This document shows, one piece after another, positions 22,919 through 32,354 of a DNA stretch of 38,519 nt. The position numbers and the translations under genes were made by a program. Below the pieces are notes generated by a model. It was not told the origin of the DNA and did not search any database. It worked only from the letters and a program-made list of their open reading frames with translations. Numbering within the stretch: the first letter of the stretch is position 1; each line of letters begins with the position of its first letter. This DNA comes from DASUXY01 sp036377675 (GTDB taxonomy: Bacteria > Bacillota > Bacilli > Bacillales > Amphibacillaceae): contig DASUXY010000052.1 of NCBI GenBank assembly GCA_036377675.1, positions 1 to 38,519 on the forward strand, written 5' to 3'.

Positions 22919-23926
22919 ATGACAGTAAAAGTTGGCATCAATGGGTTTGGCCGAATTGGCCGTCTCGTATTTCGGCAAGCCCTAAATAGTCGCGAAGTGG
23001 AAGTGGTAGCTGTAAATGATTTAACAGATGCACGGATGTTAGCCCATTTACTGAAATATGATTCCGTTCACGGAAAAATAGAAGCAGATATTTCGGTTAC
23101 AGATCGTACAATTGTTGTTAATGGGACGGAAATGACAGTAACGTCCGAACGAGATCCTGAATATATTCGGTGGAAAGATGCTGGAGTAGACATCGTCATT
23201 GAGGCGACGGGACGCTTCGTTGACCGTGAATCGTCACAAAAACATCTCGATGCTGGTGCGAAAAAAGTGATCATCTCCGCTCCTGGGAAAAATGAAGACG
23301 TTACCGTCGTCATGGGGGTAAATGAACAGGAGTATCATCCAGAGGAGCATCATATCGTTTCGAATGCGTCGTGTACAACGAATGGTTTAGCTCCGGTTGC
23401 GAAAGTGTTACATGATGCGTTTACGATTAAACGTGGATTAATGACGACGATTCATTCCTACACGAATGACCAACAAATTCTTGATTTACCACATAAAGAT
23501 TATCGCCGGGCCCGAGCTGCTGCCGAAAACGTGATTCCGACGACGACCGGTGCTGCTAAAGCAGTTGGCAAAGTGTTGCCTGATTTAAATGGAAAGCTGA
23601 ACGGGATGGCTGTTCGTGTTCCTACTCCTGATGTATCGCTCATTGATCTCGTTGTTGAAGTTGACAAACGAGTAACAGTTGCAGATATTAATGACGCATA
23701 TAAACAGGCAGCTTCCGATGAGTTGACAGGTATTTTAGATTACACAGAAGAACCGCTCGTTTCAAGGGACCTCATCGGTAATCCCCACTCGTCCATTGTA
23801 GATGGATTGTCTACGATGGTATTGGAAGACGGGATGGTTAAAGTTGTGTCGTGGTACGATAATGAATTAGCTTACGCAGCGCGTTGTGTCGATTTAGCCG
23901 CATTTATGAGTCGAAAAGGATTATAA
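22919..23926 (+). CDS. gap: Glyceraldehyde-3-phosphate dehydrogenase, type I
   Basis: This 335-residue GAPDH converts glyceraldehyde-3-phosphate and NAD to 1,3-bisphosphoglycerate. It has the Rossmann motif VGINGFGRIGRLVFRQA and VNDLTDARMLAHLLKYDSVH. The catalytic cysteine is in NASCTTNG, and HSYTNDQQILDLPHKDYRRA is present. Two usually conserved places differ: the second cysteine of SCTTNC is Gly, and the C-terminal WYDNEWGYSNR appears as WYDNELAYAAR. The ATG follows AAAGGAGGAAAATCAA, 19 bases after the cggR stump. It looks like the glycolytic, NAD-type enzyme rather than GapB. A frame open upstream to 22856 is the cggR stump in another frame. Confidence 0.93.
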   Translation: MTVKVGINGFGRIGRLVFRQALNSREVEVVAVNDLTDARMLAHLLKYDSVHGKIEADISVTDRTIVVNGTEMTVTSERDPEYIRWKDAGVDIVIEATGRFVDRESSQKHLDAGAKKVIISAPGKNEDVTVVMGVNEQEYHPEEHHIVSNASCTTNGLAPVAKVLHDAFTIKRGLMTTIHSYTNDQQILDLPHKDYRRARAAAENVIPTTTGAAKAVGKVLPDLNGKLNGMAVRVPTPDVSLIDLVVEVDKRVTVADINDAYKQAASDELTGILDYTEEPLVSRDLIGNPHSSIVDGLSTMVLEDGMVKVVSWYDNELAYAARCVDLAAFMSRKGL

Positions 23927-24237
23927 GGAGAAGTCACAAGCGGTAGTGAACACGATCTACTCGAAATGTTTACTTATATATGTTAGCGATTTGCAAACGA
24001 GGAATTTCAACATATCAAAAGCACTTAGGCACATGGCTTAAGTGCTTTCTTACGTATAAACCAAATGAATGTCCACAGGTGTGAACAGTTTCGGTTTGAG
24101 CGGCTCCATACTCGAAAAGGAAATGTTTTTAACAATCTAAAACATATTATTGATTTTTATTTAAGATAACAGTACCCATAACAGAGGAAAACTGATATGG
24201 TATAGTATGGACATGATATATTTGGGGGTACAATTGA
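23927..24237. other. gap-pgk intergenic region
   Basis: This 311-base region contains no gene. It holds a hairpin at 24018-24048 and, before pgk, a TATAGT with poor -35 (near 24194-24199). The gap makes a separate or attenuated pgk transcript possible, as in other bacilli where gapA and the downstream genes are expressed at different levels. Confidence 0.4.
24018..24048 (+). terminator. Hairpin after gap
   Basis: AAAGCACTTA (24018-24027) pairs perfectly with TAAGTGCTTT (24039-24048). The following T tract is short (TTTCTTA), so it is probably a partial terminator or an mRNA 3' stabiliser for gap. Confidence 0.6.
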
Positions 24238-25422
24238 ATGATACATAAAAAAACAATTCAAGACTTTGATGTGCAAGGAAAAAAAGTCTTTTGTCGAGTA
24301 GATTTTAATGTTCCTATGGAAAGTGGGATAATTACAGATGAAACGCGGATTGTAGCCGCGATTCCGACGATTAAGTATTTAGCGGAACAAGGTGCAATCG
24401 TTATTTTAGCGAGTCACCTCGGTCGACCAAAAGGAAAAGTTGTTGATGAATTACGACTGGATCCGGTCGCAAAGCGTTTAAGTGAATTAATGAACAAGTC
24501 TATTTTGAAAACAGATGCTGTTCATGGTCCTGAAGTTGACGAAGCGATTGCACAACTGAATAATGGAGACATTTTACTAATTGAAAATGTCCGTTTTGAT
24601 CCAGGAGAAACGACGAATGATCCGAAACTTGTCGATGCCTTTGCACAAATGGCAGATCTTTATGTAAATGATGCTTTCGGAACAGCTCACCGTAAACATG
24701 CTTCAACAGCTGGCGTAGCAGAAAAACTACCCGCTGCCGCAGGCTTTTTATTAGAAAAAGAAATCGAAGTTTTAGGCAAGGCACTAGTTAGTCCTAAACG
24801 CCCGTTTACGGCAATTATCGGTGGTGTAAAAGTAAAGGATAAAATCAATGTCATCGACAATTTATTAGAAAAAGTTGACTATTTAATGATCGGTGGCGGA
24901 CTTGCCTTTACCTTTATTAAAGCTAAAGGTCATGAAATTGGCAATTCCTTGTTGGAAGAGGATAAACTGGAGTTAGCGAAGCAGTTTTTAAACAAGGCGG
25001 AAAATAACGGCGTTCGTTTGATTATGCCAGAAGATGTCGTAATCGCCGATGAATTTTCGGAAACGGCTAATACAAAAATTGTTGACATTGACCAAATTCC
25101 AGAGGGTTGGCAAGGGCTCGATATTGGAGTTAAAACACGAAAAACGTATGGCGAAATTATTCAGAAGTCTGAGCTCGTCATTTGGAATGGACCGATGGGT
25201 GTCTTTGAAATGAATCCTTTTGCTGGAGGGACTCGATCGGTTGCGGAAAGCTTGGCACAAACAGATGGATATACGATAATAGGTGGTGGAGATTCTGCAG
25301 CGGCTGTTGAAAAGTTTGGCTTAGCTGAACAAATGGATCATATGTCTACGGGTGGTGGATCTTCACTCGAATTTATGGAAGGTAAAATTTTACCAGCTAT
25401 TGATGCATTAGATGATAAATAG
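24238..25422 (+). CDS. pgk: Phosphoglycerate kinase
   Basis: This 394-residue enzyme transfers the acyl phosphate of 1,3-bisphosphoglycerate to ADP. It has the N-domain substrate motif KVFCRVDFNVPM, SHLGRPKGK, LLIENVRFDPGE and DAFGTAHRKHAST. The ADP-side motifs are GGVKVKDKINVIDNLLEKV and the C-terminal IIGGGDSAAAVEKFG with MSTGGGSSLEFMEGK. GGGGGT precedes the ATG. It starts the pgk-tpiA-gpmI-eno run, with gene gaps of 34 bases or less. Confidence 0.95.
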   Translation: MIHKKTIQDFDVQGKKVFCRVDFNVPMESGIITDETRIVAAIPTIKYLAEQGAIVILASHLGRPKGKVVDELRLDPVAKRLSELMNKSILKTDAVHGPEVDEAIAQLNNGDILLIENVRFDPGETTNDPKLVDAFAQMADLYVNDAFGTAHRKHASTAGVAEKLPAAAGFLLEKEIEVLGKALVSPKRPFTAIIGGVKVKDKINVIDNLLEKVDYLMIGGGLAFTFIKAKGHEIGNSLLEEDKLELAKQFLNKAENNGVRLIMPEDVVIADEFSETANTKIVDIDQIPEGWQGLDIGVKTRKTYGEIIQKSELVIWNGPMGVFEMNPFAGGTRSVAESLAQTDGYTIIGGGDSAAAVEKFGLAEQMDHMSTGGGSSLEFMEGKILPAIDALDDK

Positions 25423-25456
25423 TTAGGTAACAATCAATAATAGAGGTGTTTGAAAC

Positions 25457-26218
25457 ATGCGGAAAAAGGTTATAGCTGGAAACTGGAAAATGAATAAAGG
25501 ACTTGCGGAGAGCCAGCAATTCATTAAAGATGTAATCAGTCAGTTGCGTAACGATGAGCAAGTGGAAGCGATCATTTGCCCTCCGTTTCCTCTGCTAACA
25601 CCATTAGCGGAAAAAGCAGCAGGAACCCGTTTGAAAATCGGTGCGCAAAATATGCATTTTAAAGAAAGTGGTGCATTTACAGGTGAAGTGAGTCCTATAC
25701 TGCTTCAAGAACTCGGCGTAACCTACGTCATTGTTGGTCACTCCGAACGTCGACAATATTTCGCTGAAACGGATGAAACCGTTCAGAAAAAAGTTCACGC
25801 TGCATTTAAACACGGACTGACACCAATCGTTTGTGTCGGTGAAACGCTCCGACAACGAGAAGCGAATGAAACAAAATCTCACGTTGAAAGCCAAGTTAAA
25901 AAAGCATTACACGGATTAACGGATGAACAAATTTCCCAATCGATTATTGCTTACGAACCAATTTGGGCGATTGGAACCGGAAAAACAGCATCCAGTGAAG
26001 ATGCAAATGATGTTTGTTCACATATCCGTTCCGTTATTGAAACGATGACAACGAAAGAGACCGCTGAAAAAGTAGTCATCCAATACGGTGGAAGTGTGAA
26101 ACCGAACAATATTGCTGAGCTGTTAGACCAATCGTCTATTGACGGTGCTTTAGTAGGCGGCGCAAGTCTCGAAGCGTCATCTTTTTTACAGCTTGTGGAG
26201 GCAGGTTCAGATGAGTGA
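25457..26218 (+). CDS. tpiA: Triosephosphate isomerase
   Basis: This 253-residue TIM barrel interconverts dihydroxyacetone phosphate and glyceraldehyde-3-phosphate. It has the catalytic lysine in AGNWKMNK, the histidine in IVGHSERRQYF, the glutamate in AYEPIWAIGTGK and the phosphate-binding YGGSVKPNN. AGAGGTG lies before the ATG. Its stop overlaps the gpmI start by eight bases, which points to coupled translation. Confidence 0.95.
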   Translation: MRKKVIAGNWKMNKGLAESQQFIKDVISQLRNDEQVEAIICPPFPLLTPLAEKAAGTRLKIGAQNMHFKESGAFTGEVSPILLQELGVTYVIVGHSERRQYFAETDETVQKKVHAAFKHGLTPIVCVGETLRQREANETKSHVESQVKKALHGLTDEQISQSIIAYEPIWAIGTGKTASSEDANDVCSHIRSVIETMTTKETAEKVVIQYGGSVKPNNIAELLDQSSIDGALVGGASLEASSFLQLVEAGSDE

Positions 26219-27749
26219 GAAAAGGTTAGCTGCACTCATTATTTTAGATGGGTTTGCGTGCCGTGATGAAACGAAAGGTAACGCAGTAAAGCAAGCAAAA
26301 AAACCGAATTTTGATCGGTACTGGAATACATTTCCCCATAGTTATTTAAAGGCAAGTGGGCGCTCGGTTGGACTCCCAGAAGGACAGATGGGAAATTCAG
26401 AAGTAGGTCATTTGAACATCGGAGCAGGACGGATTGTCTATCAAAGTTTAACAAGGGTTAATTTATCGATCGAAGAAGGCGAGTTTTATGAAAAAGAAGC
26501 ATTTTTAAAGTCGATTCGACGGGCGAAAGCAAGAGGTAAAGCTTTGCACATTTTCGGACTATTATCAGATGGCGGTGTGCATAGTCATATCAATCATTTG
26601 TTTGCATTGCTAAAGCTTGCGAGTGAAGAAAAAATGCAAAAGGTTTATGTCCATGCTTTCTTAGATGGTCGGGATGTAGGTCCGCAAACAGCAGAAAGGT
26701 ACATTAAGCAAACCGAAGCGAAGATGGACGAATACGGTGTCGGAAAAATAGCGACGATTTCTGGCCGTTACTATTCTATGGATCGTGATCGAAGGTGGGA
26801 TCGTGTAAAAAAGGCGTATGACGCACTCGTGTATGGAGAAGGCCCCGCCTACGAAAATCCTTTAGATGTGATTCGTGATTCATATGCCAATGGAATCTAC
26901 GATGAATTCGTTCTTCCCTCTGTCATTCGTGGTGAAAATGGTGAGGCAGTTGGAAAGGTAGAAGATGAAGATTCAATCATTTTTTACAATTTCCGTCCTG
27001 ATCGAGCCATTCAAATTTCTCGTACCTTTGCGAATGAGGATTTTCGCGATTTCGATCGCGGCGAACACCCGCCACAAGATTTAGATTTTGTCATGTTGAC
27101 GGAATTTGAGGAAACGATTAATGGATATGTTGCCTATGAGCCAGTAGGGTTAGATAATACAATTGGTGAAGTACTCGCACAAAACAATTTACAACAAATT
27201 CGGATTGCCGAAACGGAAAAATATCCACACGTTACGTATTTTATGAATGGGGGTCGTCACGAGAAGTTTCCAGGTGAAAAGCGGATTCTCATTGATTCGC
27301 CAAAAGTACCTACGTACGATCTTCAACCCGAAATGAGTGCTTATGAAGTGACGGATGCTTTACTAGAAGAATTGGACCGAGGTGAAGCGTCAGCAATTAT
27401 TTTAAACTTTGCTAACCCAGACATGGTCGGGCACTCTGGAAAGTTACAGCCGACGATTGAAGCAATCGAAGCAGTCGATGAATGTCTTGGAAAAGTCGTC
27501 GATAAAATTTTAGAACTCGGTGGAGAAGCAATCATTACAGCCGATCACGGAAACTCAGACGAAGTGATAAGTCTGGATGGAAAACCGATGACAGCACATA
27601 CGACGAATCCAGTTCCTGTCATCGTTACAAAAGATGATGTCCAGCTTCGTGATGGTGGTATATTAGCTGATTTAGCACCAACGATGCTCGACTTGCTAAA
27701 CATTGACAAACCGAAAGAAATGACAGGTACATCATTAATTAAGAAATAA
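26211..27749 (+). CDS. gpmI: 2,3-bisphosphoglycerate-independent phosphoglycerate mutase
   Basis: This 512-residue two-metal phosphoglycerate mutase of the alkaline phosphatase superfamily has the catalytic serine in GQMGNSEVGHLNIGAGR. Other conserved elements are LHIFGLLSDGGVHSH, FLDGRDVGPQ, ISGRYYSMDRDRRWDR and FNFRPDRAIQ in near form. The metal-site blocks NFANPDMVGHSG, ITADHGNSDE and AHTTNPVPVI are also present. ATG 26211 is chosen because it lies within the tpiA stop overlap, about ten bases after GGAGG, and matches the usual length (~511). Upstream in-frame starts are inside tpiA. Confidence 0.95.
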   Translation: MSEKRLAALIILDGFACRDETKGNAVKQAKKPNFDRYWNTFPHSYLKASGRSVGLPEGQMGNSEVGHLNIGAGRIVYQSLTRVNLSIEEGEFYEKEAFLKSIRRAKARGKALHIFGLLSDGGVHSHINHLFALLKLASEEKMQKVYVHAFLDGRDVGPQTAERYIKQTEAKMDEYGVGKIATISGRYYSMDRDRRWDRVKKAYDALVYGEGPAYENPLDVIRDSYANGIYDEFVLPSVIRGENGEAVGKVEDEDSIIFYNFRPDRAIQISRTFANEDFRDFDRGEHPPQDLDFVMLTEFEETINGYVAYEPVGLDNTIGEVLAQNNLQQIRIAETEKYPHVTYFMNGGRHEKFPGEKRILIDSPKVPTYDLQPEMSAYEVTDALLEELDRGEASAIILNFANPDMVGHSGKLQPTIEAIEAVDECLGKVVDKILELGGEAIITADHGNSDEVISLDGKPMTAHTTNPVPVIVTKDDVQLRDGGILADLAPTMLDLLNIDKPKEMTGTSLIKK

Positions 27750-27764
27750 AAGGAGAGATCGTTC

Positions 27765-29051
27765 ATGCCATATATTACAGATGTTTATGCTCGTGAAGTA
27801 TTAGATTCTCGTGGAAATCCAACAGTTGAAGTAGAGGTTTTTACTGAATCAGGTGCATTTGGTGCTGCTCTCGTTCCAAGTGGAGCATCTACTGGAGAGT
27901 ATGAGGCCGTTGAATTACGTGATGGAGATGAAAACCGTTATTTAGGTAAAGGTGTGTTGACGGCAGTTAAAAACGTCAACGAAAAAATTGGCCCGGAAAT
28001 TGTCGGTTTTGATGTCACTCGACAAAATATTATTGACCATAAAATGATCGAACTTGATGGAACCCACAATAAAGGGAATTTAGGTGCAAATGCAATTTTA
28101 GGTGTTTCTATGGCAGTTGCTCATGCTGCATCAAGTTACTTAGAAATCCCACTATACAACTATTTAGGTGGATTTAATGCGAATCATCTTCCTGTACCGA
28201 TGATGAACATTTTAAACGGTGGGGAACATGCAGATAATAACGTAGATATACAAGAATTTATGATTATGCCTGTTGCTTCTAAATCATTTACAGAAGCGAT
28301 TCGTACAGGAACAGAAATTTTCCACGCTTTAAAAAGTGTTTTACAAAAGAAAGGTTATCACACCGCAGTTGGTGATGAAGGTGGATTTGCTCCGAATTTA
28401 GATTCGAATGAAGAAGCTTTGCAAACCATCGTCGAGGCAATTGAAGTAGCTGGATATAAGCCTGGGGAAGAAATTAAGTTAGCAATGGACGTTGCCGCAG
28501 CAGAAATATATGCTGATGGAAAATACCATTTAAAAGGTGAAGGTGTTGCCCGTACAGCAGAAGAAATGGTCGACTGGTACGAAGACATGGTCGATAAGTA
28601 TCCGATTATTTCTATTGAAGATGGTTTGGATGAAGATGATTGGGAAGGGCATAAATTATTAACGGATCGACTTGGGGATCGCGTCCAACTCGTCGGTGAT
28701 GATTTGTTTGTGACAAACACAGAAAAACTTGCCCAAGGAATTGAGCGAGGTGTAAGTAACTCCATTTTAATTAAAGTAAACCAAATCGGTACACTTACAG
28801 AAACATTTAGAGCGATTGAAATGGCTAAACGTGCAGGATACACAGCAGTCATCTCCCACCGATCAGGTGAAACGGAAGATGCAACCATTGCCGATATTGC
28901 TGTGGCAACGAATGCCGGTCAAATTAAAACAGGTGCACCTTCACGAACGGATCGTGTTGCAAAATATAACCAACTTCTCCGCATTGAAGATGAGTTAGCG
29001 GGCATGGGTGAATACGCTGGAATCGATGCATTTTACAATTTGAAAAAATAA
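27765..29051 (+). CDS. eno: Enolase
   Basis: This 428-residue enzyme dehydrates 2-phosphoglycerate to phosphoenolpyruvate. It has VYAREVLDSRGNPTVEVEV, SGASTGEYEAVELRDGD and the metal and catalytic residues in SIEDGLDEDDW, LVGDDLFVTNTEKL, ILIKVNQIGTLTE and SHRSGETEDATIADI. AAAGGAGAG precedes the ATG. It is the last gene of the glycolytic operon and is followed by a strong terminator. Enolase is also part of the RNA degradosome in Bacillus. Confidence 0.96.
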   Translation: MPYITDVYAREVLDSRGNPTVEVEVFTESGAFGAALVPSGASTGEYEAVELRDGDENRYLGKGVLTAVKNVNEKIGPEIVGFDVTRQNIIDHKMIELDGTHNKGNLGANAILGVSMAVAHAASSYLEIPLYNYLGGFNANHLPVPMMNILNGGEHADNNVDIQEFMIMPVASKSFTEAIRTGTEIFHALKSVLQKKGYHTAVGDEGGFAPNLDSNEEALQTIVEAIEVAGYKPGEEIKLAMDVAAAEIYADGKYHLKGEGVARTAEEMVDWYEDMVDKYPIISIEDGLDEDDWEGHKLLTDRLGDRVQLVGDDLFVTNTEKLAQGIERGVSNSILIKVNQIGTLTETFRAIEMAKRAGYTAVISHRSGETEDATIADIAVATNAGQIKTGAPSRTDRVAKYNQLLRIEDELAGMGEYAGIDAFYNLKK

Positions 29052-29067
29052 GCTGTTTTTAAGCATT

Positions 29068-29099
29068 AAGCTCTCCTGTATATGTAGGAGAGCTTTTTT
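29068..29099 (+). terminator. Terminator after eno
   Basis: AAGCTCTCCT pairs perfectly with AGGAGAGCTT around eight bases, followed by six T. It ends the glycolytic operon. Confidence 0.85.
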
Positions 29100-29303
29100 A
29101 AACTTTCTCGAGTTTATGGGGAGATTAAGGTATGTATTTTGCTGGGAGGATCCCCTGATGATGTAGTCTTTTTTAACGTTTCACCTTCGCTTGCTAATGT
29201 ATTTCGTTCATGAAGGTCGAATTTATTTTCGATAAATACTTGTTGCTAGAGCACAAAGGAAAGTACCGCCCAAAGAGATGGCTTTTAAGATATCCGTTTA
29301 AAA
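29100..29303. other. Convergent gap between eno and aceA
   Basis: No gene is seen between the two terminators. The minus strand at about 29220-29300 reads a short frame (DILKAISLGGTFLCALATS) without a start, perhaps a remnant of a small membrane protein. Confidence 0.3.
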
Positions 29304-29338
29304 TAAAAAATAGTGGATCACTGGGGAATGATCCACTA
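29304..29338 (-). terminator. Terminator for aceB-aceA (minus strand)
   Basis: TAGTGGATCA pairs perfectly with TGATCCACTA, and on the minus strand it is followed by TTTTTTATTTTAAA. It ends the aceB-aceA transcript and faces the eno terminator. Confidence 0.85.
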
Positions 29339-29390
29339 TACAATAGCACAGATAAAGAATAAATACGTTTCACTTCATGATTAGAAAAGC

Positions 29391-30668
29391 TTACTTCGTA
29401 AATTGTGCTTCTTCTGTTGACCCTTTAAGAGCAACTGTTGACGATGTACCACCAGAAATAACTTGAGCAACCTCATCAAAGTATCCTGTTCCAACTTCAC
29501 GCTGGTGACGTGTTGCAGTATATCCGTATTTTTCGCTAGCAAATTCTCTTTGCTGTAGCTCGGAATATGCTGCCATTCCTTCGTCTCGATACTTACGCGC
29601 AAGATCGAACATGCTGTGGTTTAAGGAATGGAAGCCAGCGAGTGTAACGAACTGGAACTTGTAACCCATTTTACCGATTTCTTTTTGGAAGCTAGCAATT
29701 TCCTCATCGGATAGTTTTGCTTTCCAGTTAAAGGATGGTGAACAGTTATACGCAAGTAATTTATTCGGGTATTTCTCATGGATAGCATCTGCGAATTGTT
29801 TCGCTTCTTCGATGTTTGGTTCTGCTGTTTCACACCAGATAAGATCAGCATAAGGTGCGTAAGCTAGGCCACGAGAAATTGCTTGATCAATGCCAGCTTT
29901 CGTACGGTAAAATCCTTCAGGCGTACGCTCACCTGTAATAAATTCAGCATCCGTTGGGTCAATATCACTTGTAACCATGTCCGCAGCATTGGCATCCGTA
30001 CGAGCCATAATTAATGTAGGTGTTCCCATAACGTCAGCAGCAAATCGTGCAGCGATGAGGTTACGGATGGCATTTTGTGTAGGCAAGAGCACTTTTCCGC
30101 CTAAGTGACCACACTTCTTCTCAGAAGCGAGTTGGTCTTCAAAATGGACACCAGATGCTCCAGCTTCAATCATCGCTTTCATCAATTCAAAGACGTTTAA
30201 CTGTCCGCCAAATCCTGCTTCAGCATCTGCGACGATCGGTGCAAACCAATCAATTTCTTCATCACCTTCAGAGTAATGAATTTGGTCAGCTCGTTGTAAA
30301 GCTTGGTTAATTCGCTTAACAACTTGTGGAACACTGTTTACTGGATACAAACTTTGGTCTGGATACATCTGCCCAGCTAAGTTAGCATCAGCAGCTACTT
30401 GCCATCCACTTAAATAGATCGCTTTTAATCCTGCTTTCACTTGTTGCATCGCTTGGTTTCCTGTAAGTGCACCAAGTGCATGAACGTAGTCTTCATTGTT
30501 TACGAGATTCCATAGTTTTTCAGCACCTCTTTGGGCAAGCGTATATTCAATATCAATCGAACCCCGTAAACGGATGACATCCTCTGCTGAATAAGGGCGT
30601 TCAATCCCTACCCACCGTGGATTCGTGTCCCAATCTTTTTGTAATTGATCAATACGTGATTGTCTCAT
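29391..30668 (-). CDS. aceA: Isocitrate lyase
   Basis: This 425-residue enzyme cleaves isocitrate to glyoxylate and succinate in the glyoxylate shunt. It has the active-site motif SEKKCGHLGGKVL with the catalytic cysteine, the metal-binding APIVADAEAGFGG, GVHFEDQLAS, MARTDANAADM and the C-terminal LLAYNCSPSFNWK. GGGAGGAAATTAAAG at the aceB stop supplies the ribosome binding site; the two genes are two bases apart and co-transcribed. The shunt allows growth on acetate or fatty acids, so this pair is the gluconeogenic counterpart to the neighbouring glycolytic operon. Confidence 0.95.
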   Translation of the reverse strand: MRQSRIDQLQKDWDTNPRWVGIERPYSAEDVIRLRGSIDIEYTLAQRGAEKLWNLVNNEDYVHALGALTGNQAMQQVKAGLKAIYLSGWQVAADANLAGQMYPDQSLYPVNSVPQVVKRINQALQRADQIHYSEGDEEIDWFAPIVADAEAGFGGQLNVFELMKAMIEAGASGVHFEDQLASEKKCGHLGGKVLLPTQNAIRNLIAARFAADVMGTPTLIMARTDANAADMVTSDIDPTDAEFITGERTPEGFYRTKAGIDQAISRGLAYAPYADLIWCETAEPNIEEAKQFADAIHEKYPNKLLAYNCSPSFNWKAKLSDEEIASFQKEIGKMGYKFQFVTLAGFHSLNHSMFDLARKYRDEGMAAYSELQQREFASEKYGYTATRHQREVGTGYFDEVAQVISGGTSSTVALKGSTEEAQFTK

Positions 30669-30670
30669 CT

Positions 30671-32275
30671 TTAATTTCCTCCCTTTAATAGTTGACCATA
30701 AGCTGGTAATGTTAAAAATTCTTCAAATGTATCACTTTTAACAAGTTTATCAAAAATAGTTGCTGCTTCTTTATATGATCCTGTGGAGAATTCATTTTCT
30801 CCAACGAAGGATTGAATCTTATCCAATTCCTCTTTGAGCATGTCGTCAAACATTTCAAATGTTATTTTTCGTCCATCTTCAAGTTTTCCTTTTGGATGGC
30901 GAATCCATTGCCAAACTTGTGCTCGAGATATTTCAGCTGTTGCTGCATCTTCCATTAAGTTATTAATTGGCGCAGCACCTCTTCCTTGTAGCCAAGAAGC
31001 GATATACAAAATACCTACACTAATGTTTGTTCGTAAACCTTGTTCTGTAATCGGACCCGTCGGTATTTCGAGTAAATCTTCTGCATCGACTGACACATCT
31101 TCTCGTTTATTGGAAATTTGGTTCGGTGTTGGCATACCTTCGTTGAAGACATCTTTAACGAGTTGAACCATGCCAGGGTGTGCGACCCATGTTCCGTCGA
31201 AGCCATCGTTAACTTCTCGTTCTTTATCCGCACGAACTTTACGGAACGCTTCTTCGTTTGCTTCTTCGTCATCACGAACCGGTATTTGTGCAGCCATTCC
31301 CCCAATTGCTGGTGCATTGCGTTTATGACACGTTTGTACAGCTAATTGTGTGTAAGCTCTCATGAATGGAACTTCCATTGTAACAAGTGCCCGATCTGGG
31401 AAAATGACGTTCGGATCATTCTGGAACTTCTTAATGAAACTGAAGATATAGTCCCAACGTCCACAGTTTAATCCTGCTGAATGCTCTTTTAACTCATATA
31501 AGATTTCGTCCATTTCAAATACAGAAGTAATCGTTTCTATAAGTACAGTTGCTTTAATCGTTCCTTGTGGAATACCGAGTTCATTTTGAGCGAAAACAAA
31601 TACATCGTTCCAAAGTCTTGCTTCTAAATGATTTTCTAGCTTCGGTAAGTAGAAGTAAGGACCTGTATCACGTGAAAGCAACTCTTTCACATTGTGATAG
31701 AAATAAAGTCCAAAATCTACTAAACTTCCAGACATCGGTTTTCCATCTATTAAAATGTTTTGTTCGTTCAGATGCCATCCACGTGGTCTAACGATTAAGA
31801 CAGCGGTTTCTTCATTGAGTGAGTAAAACTTTCCGTTATCTGCTGTAAAGTCAACTTGTCGGCGAATCGCATCTTTCAAGTTAATTTGCCCATGGATCAT
31901 ATTTTCCCAAGTAGGGGATGTCGCATCTTCAAAGTCTGCCATGAAACAACGTGCACCAGAGTTTAGAGCGTTGATGATCATTTTTCGATCAACAGGACCG
32001 GTGATTTCTACTCGACGGTCTTGTAGGTCTTTCGGTAATGGACCAATCGTCCAATCCCCTTCACGAATATTTTTTGTTTCTGCTAAAAAGTCAAGTTGTT
32101 TTCCTTCATCTAACTTTTGTTGCAACTCTCTACGAATTTGCAGGAGATTGAGTCTACGCTCATTAAAGTGAAGATGGAGCCTCTTCAGAAAATTCAAAGC
32201 GCCCTCGGATAAAATTTCATCAAATCTCGGTTGAAACTCTCCCTTAATTTCAATATTCATATCTTTCGTTATCAT
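30671..32275 (-). CDS. aceB: Malate synthase A
   Basis: This 534-residue enzyme condenses glyoxylate with acetyl-CoA to malate. It has FMADFEDATSPTWENMI, the glyoxylate-site arginine region RPRGWHLNEQ, ATVLIETITSVFEMDEIL and NCGRWDYIFSFIKKF. Its C-terminal part carries the catalytic aspartate (LMEDAATAEISRAQVWQW). The length fits the A form (~530 residues) rather than the longer G form. The start at 32275 follows AGGAGGGG by about ten bases. It leads the aceB-aceA operon and is 79 bases downstream of a small zinc-ribbon gene. Confidence 0.95.
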   Translation of the reverse strand: MITKDMNIEIKGEFQPRFDEILSEGALNFLKRLHLHFNERRLNLLQIRRELQQKLDEGKQLDFLAETKNIREGDWTIGPLPKDLQDRRVEITGPVDRKMIINALNSGARCFMADFEDATSPTWENMIHGQINLKDAIRRQVDFTADNGKFYSLNEETAVLIVRPRGWHLNEQNILIDGKPMSGSLVDFGLYFYHNVKELLSRDTGPYFYLPKLENHLEARLWNDVFVFAQNELGIPQGTIKATVLIETITSVFEMDEILYELKEHSAGLNCGRWDYIFSFIKKFQNDPNVIFPDRALVTMEVPFMRAYTQLAVQTCHKRNAPAIGGMAAQIPVRDDEEANEEAFRKVRADKEREVNDGFDGTWVAHPGMVQLVKDVFNEGMPTPNQISNKREDVSVDAEDLLEIPTGPITEQGLRTNISVGILYIASWLQGRGAAPINNLMEDAATAEISRAQVWQWIRHPKGKLEDGRKITFEMFDDMLKEELDKIQSFVGENEFSTGSYKEAATIFDKLVKSDTFEEFLTLPAYGQLLKGGN

Positions 32276-32354
32276 TGTGTCTTAACCCCTCCTATTGTTA
32301 TACTACAAAAGGAACTAGACTAAACTGTTATATAACATTGGGTGCAAAAAAAAT

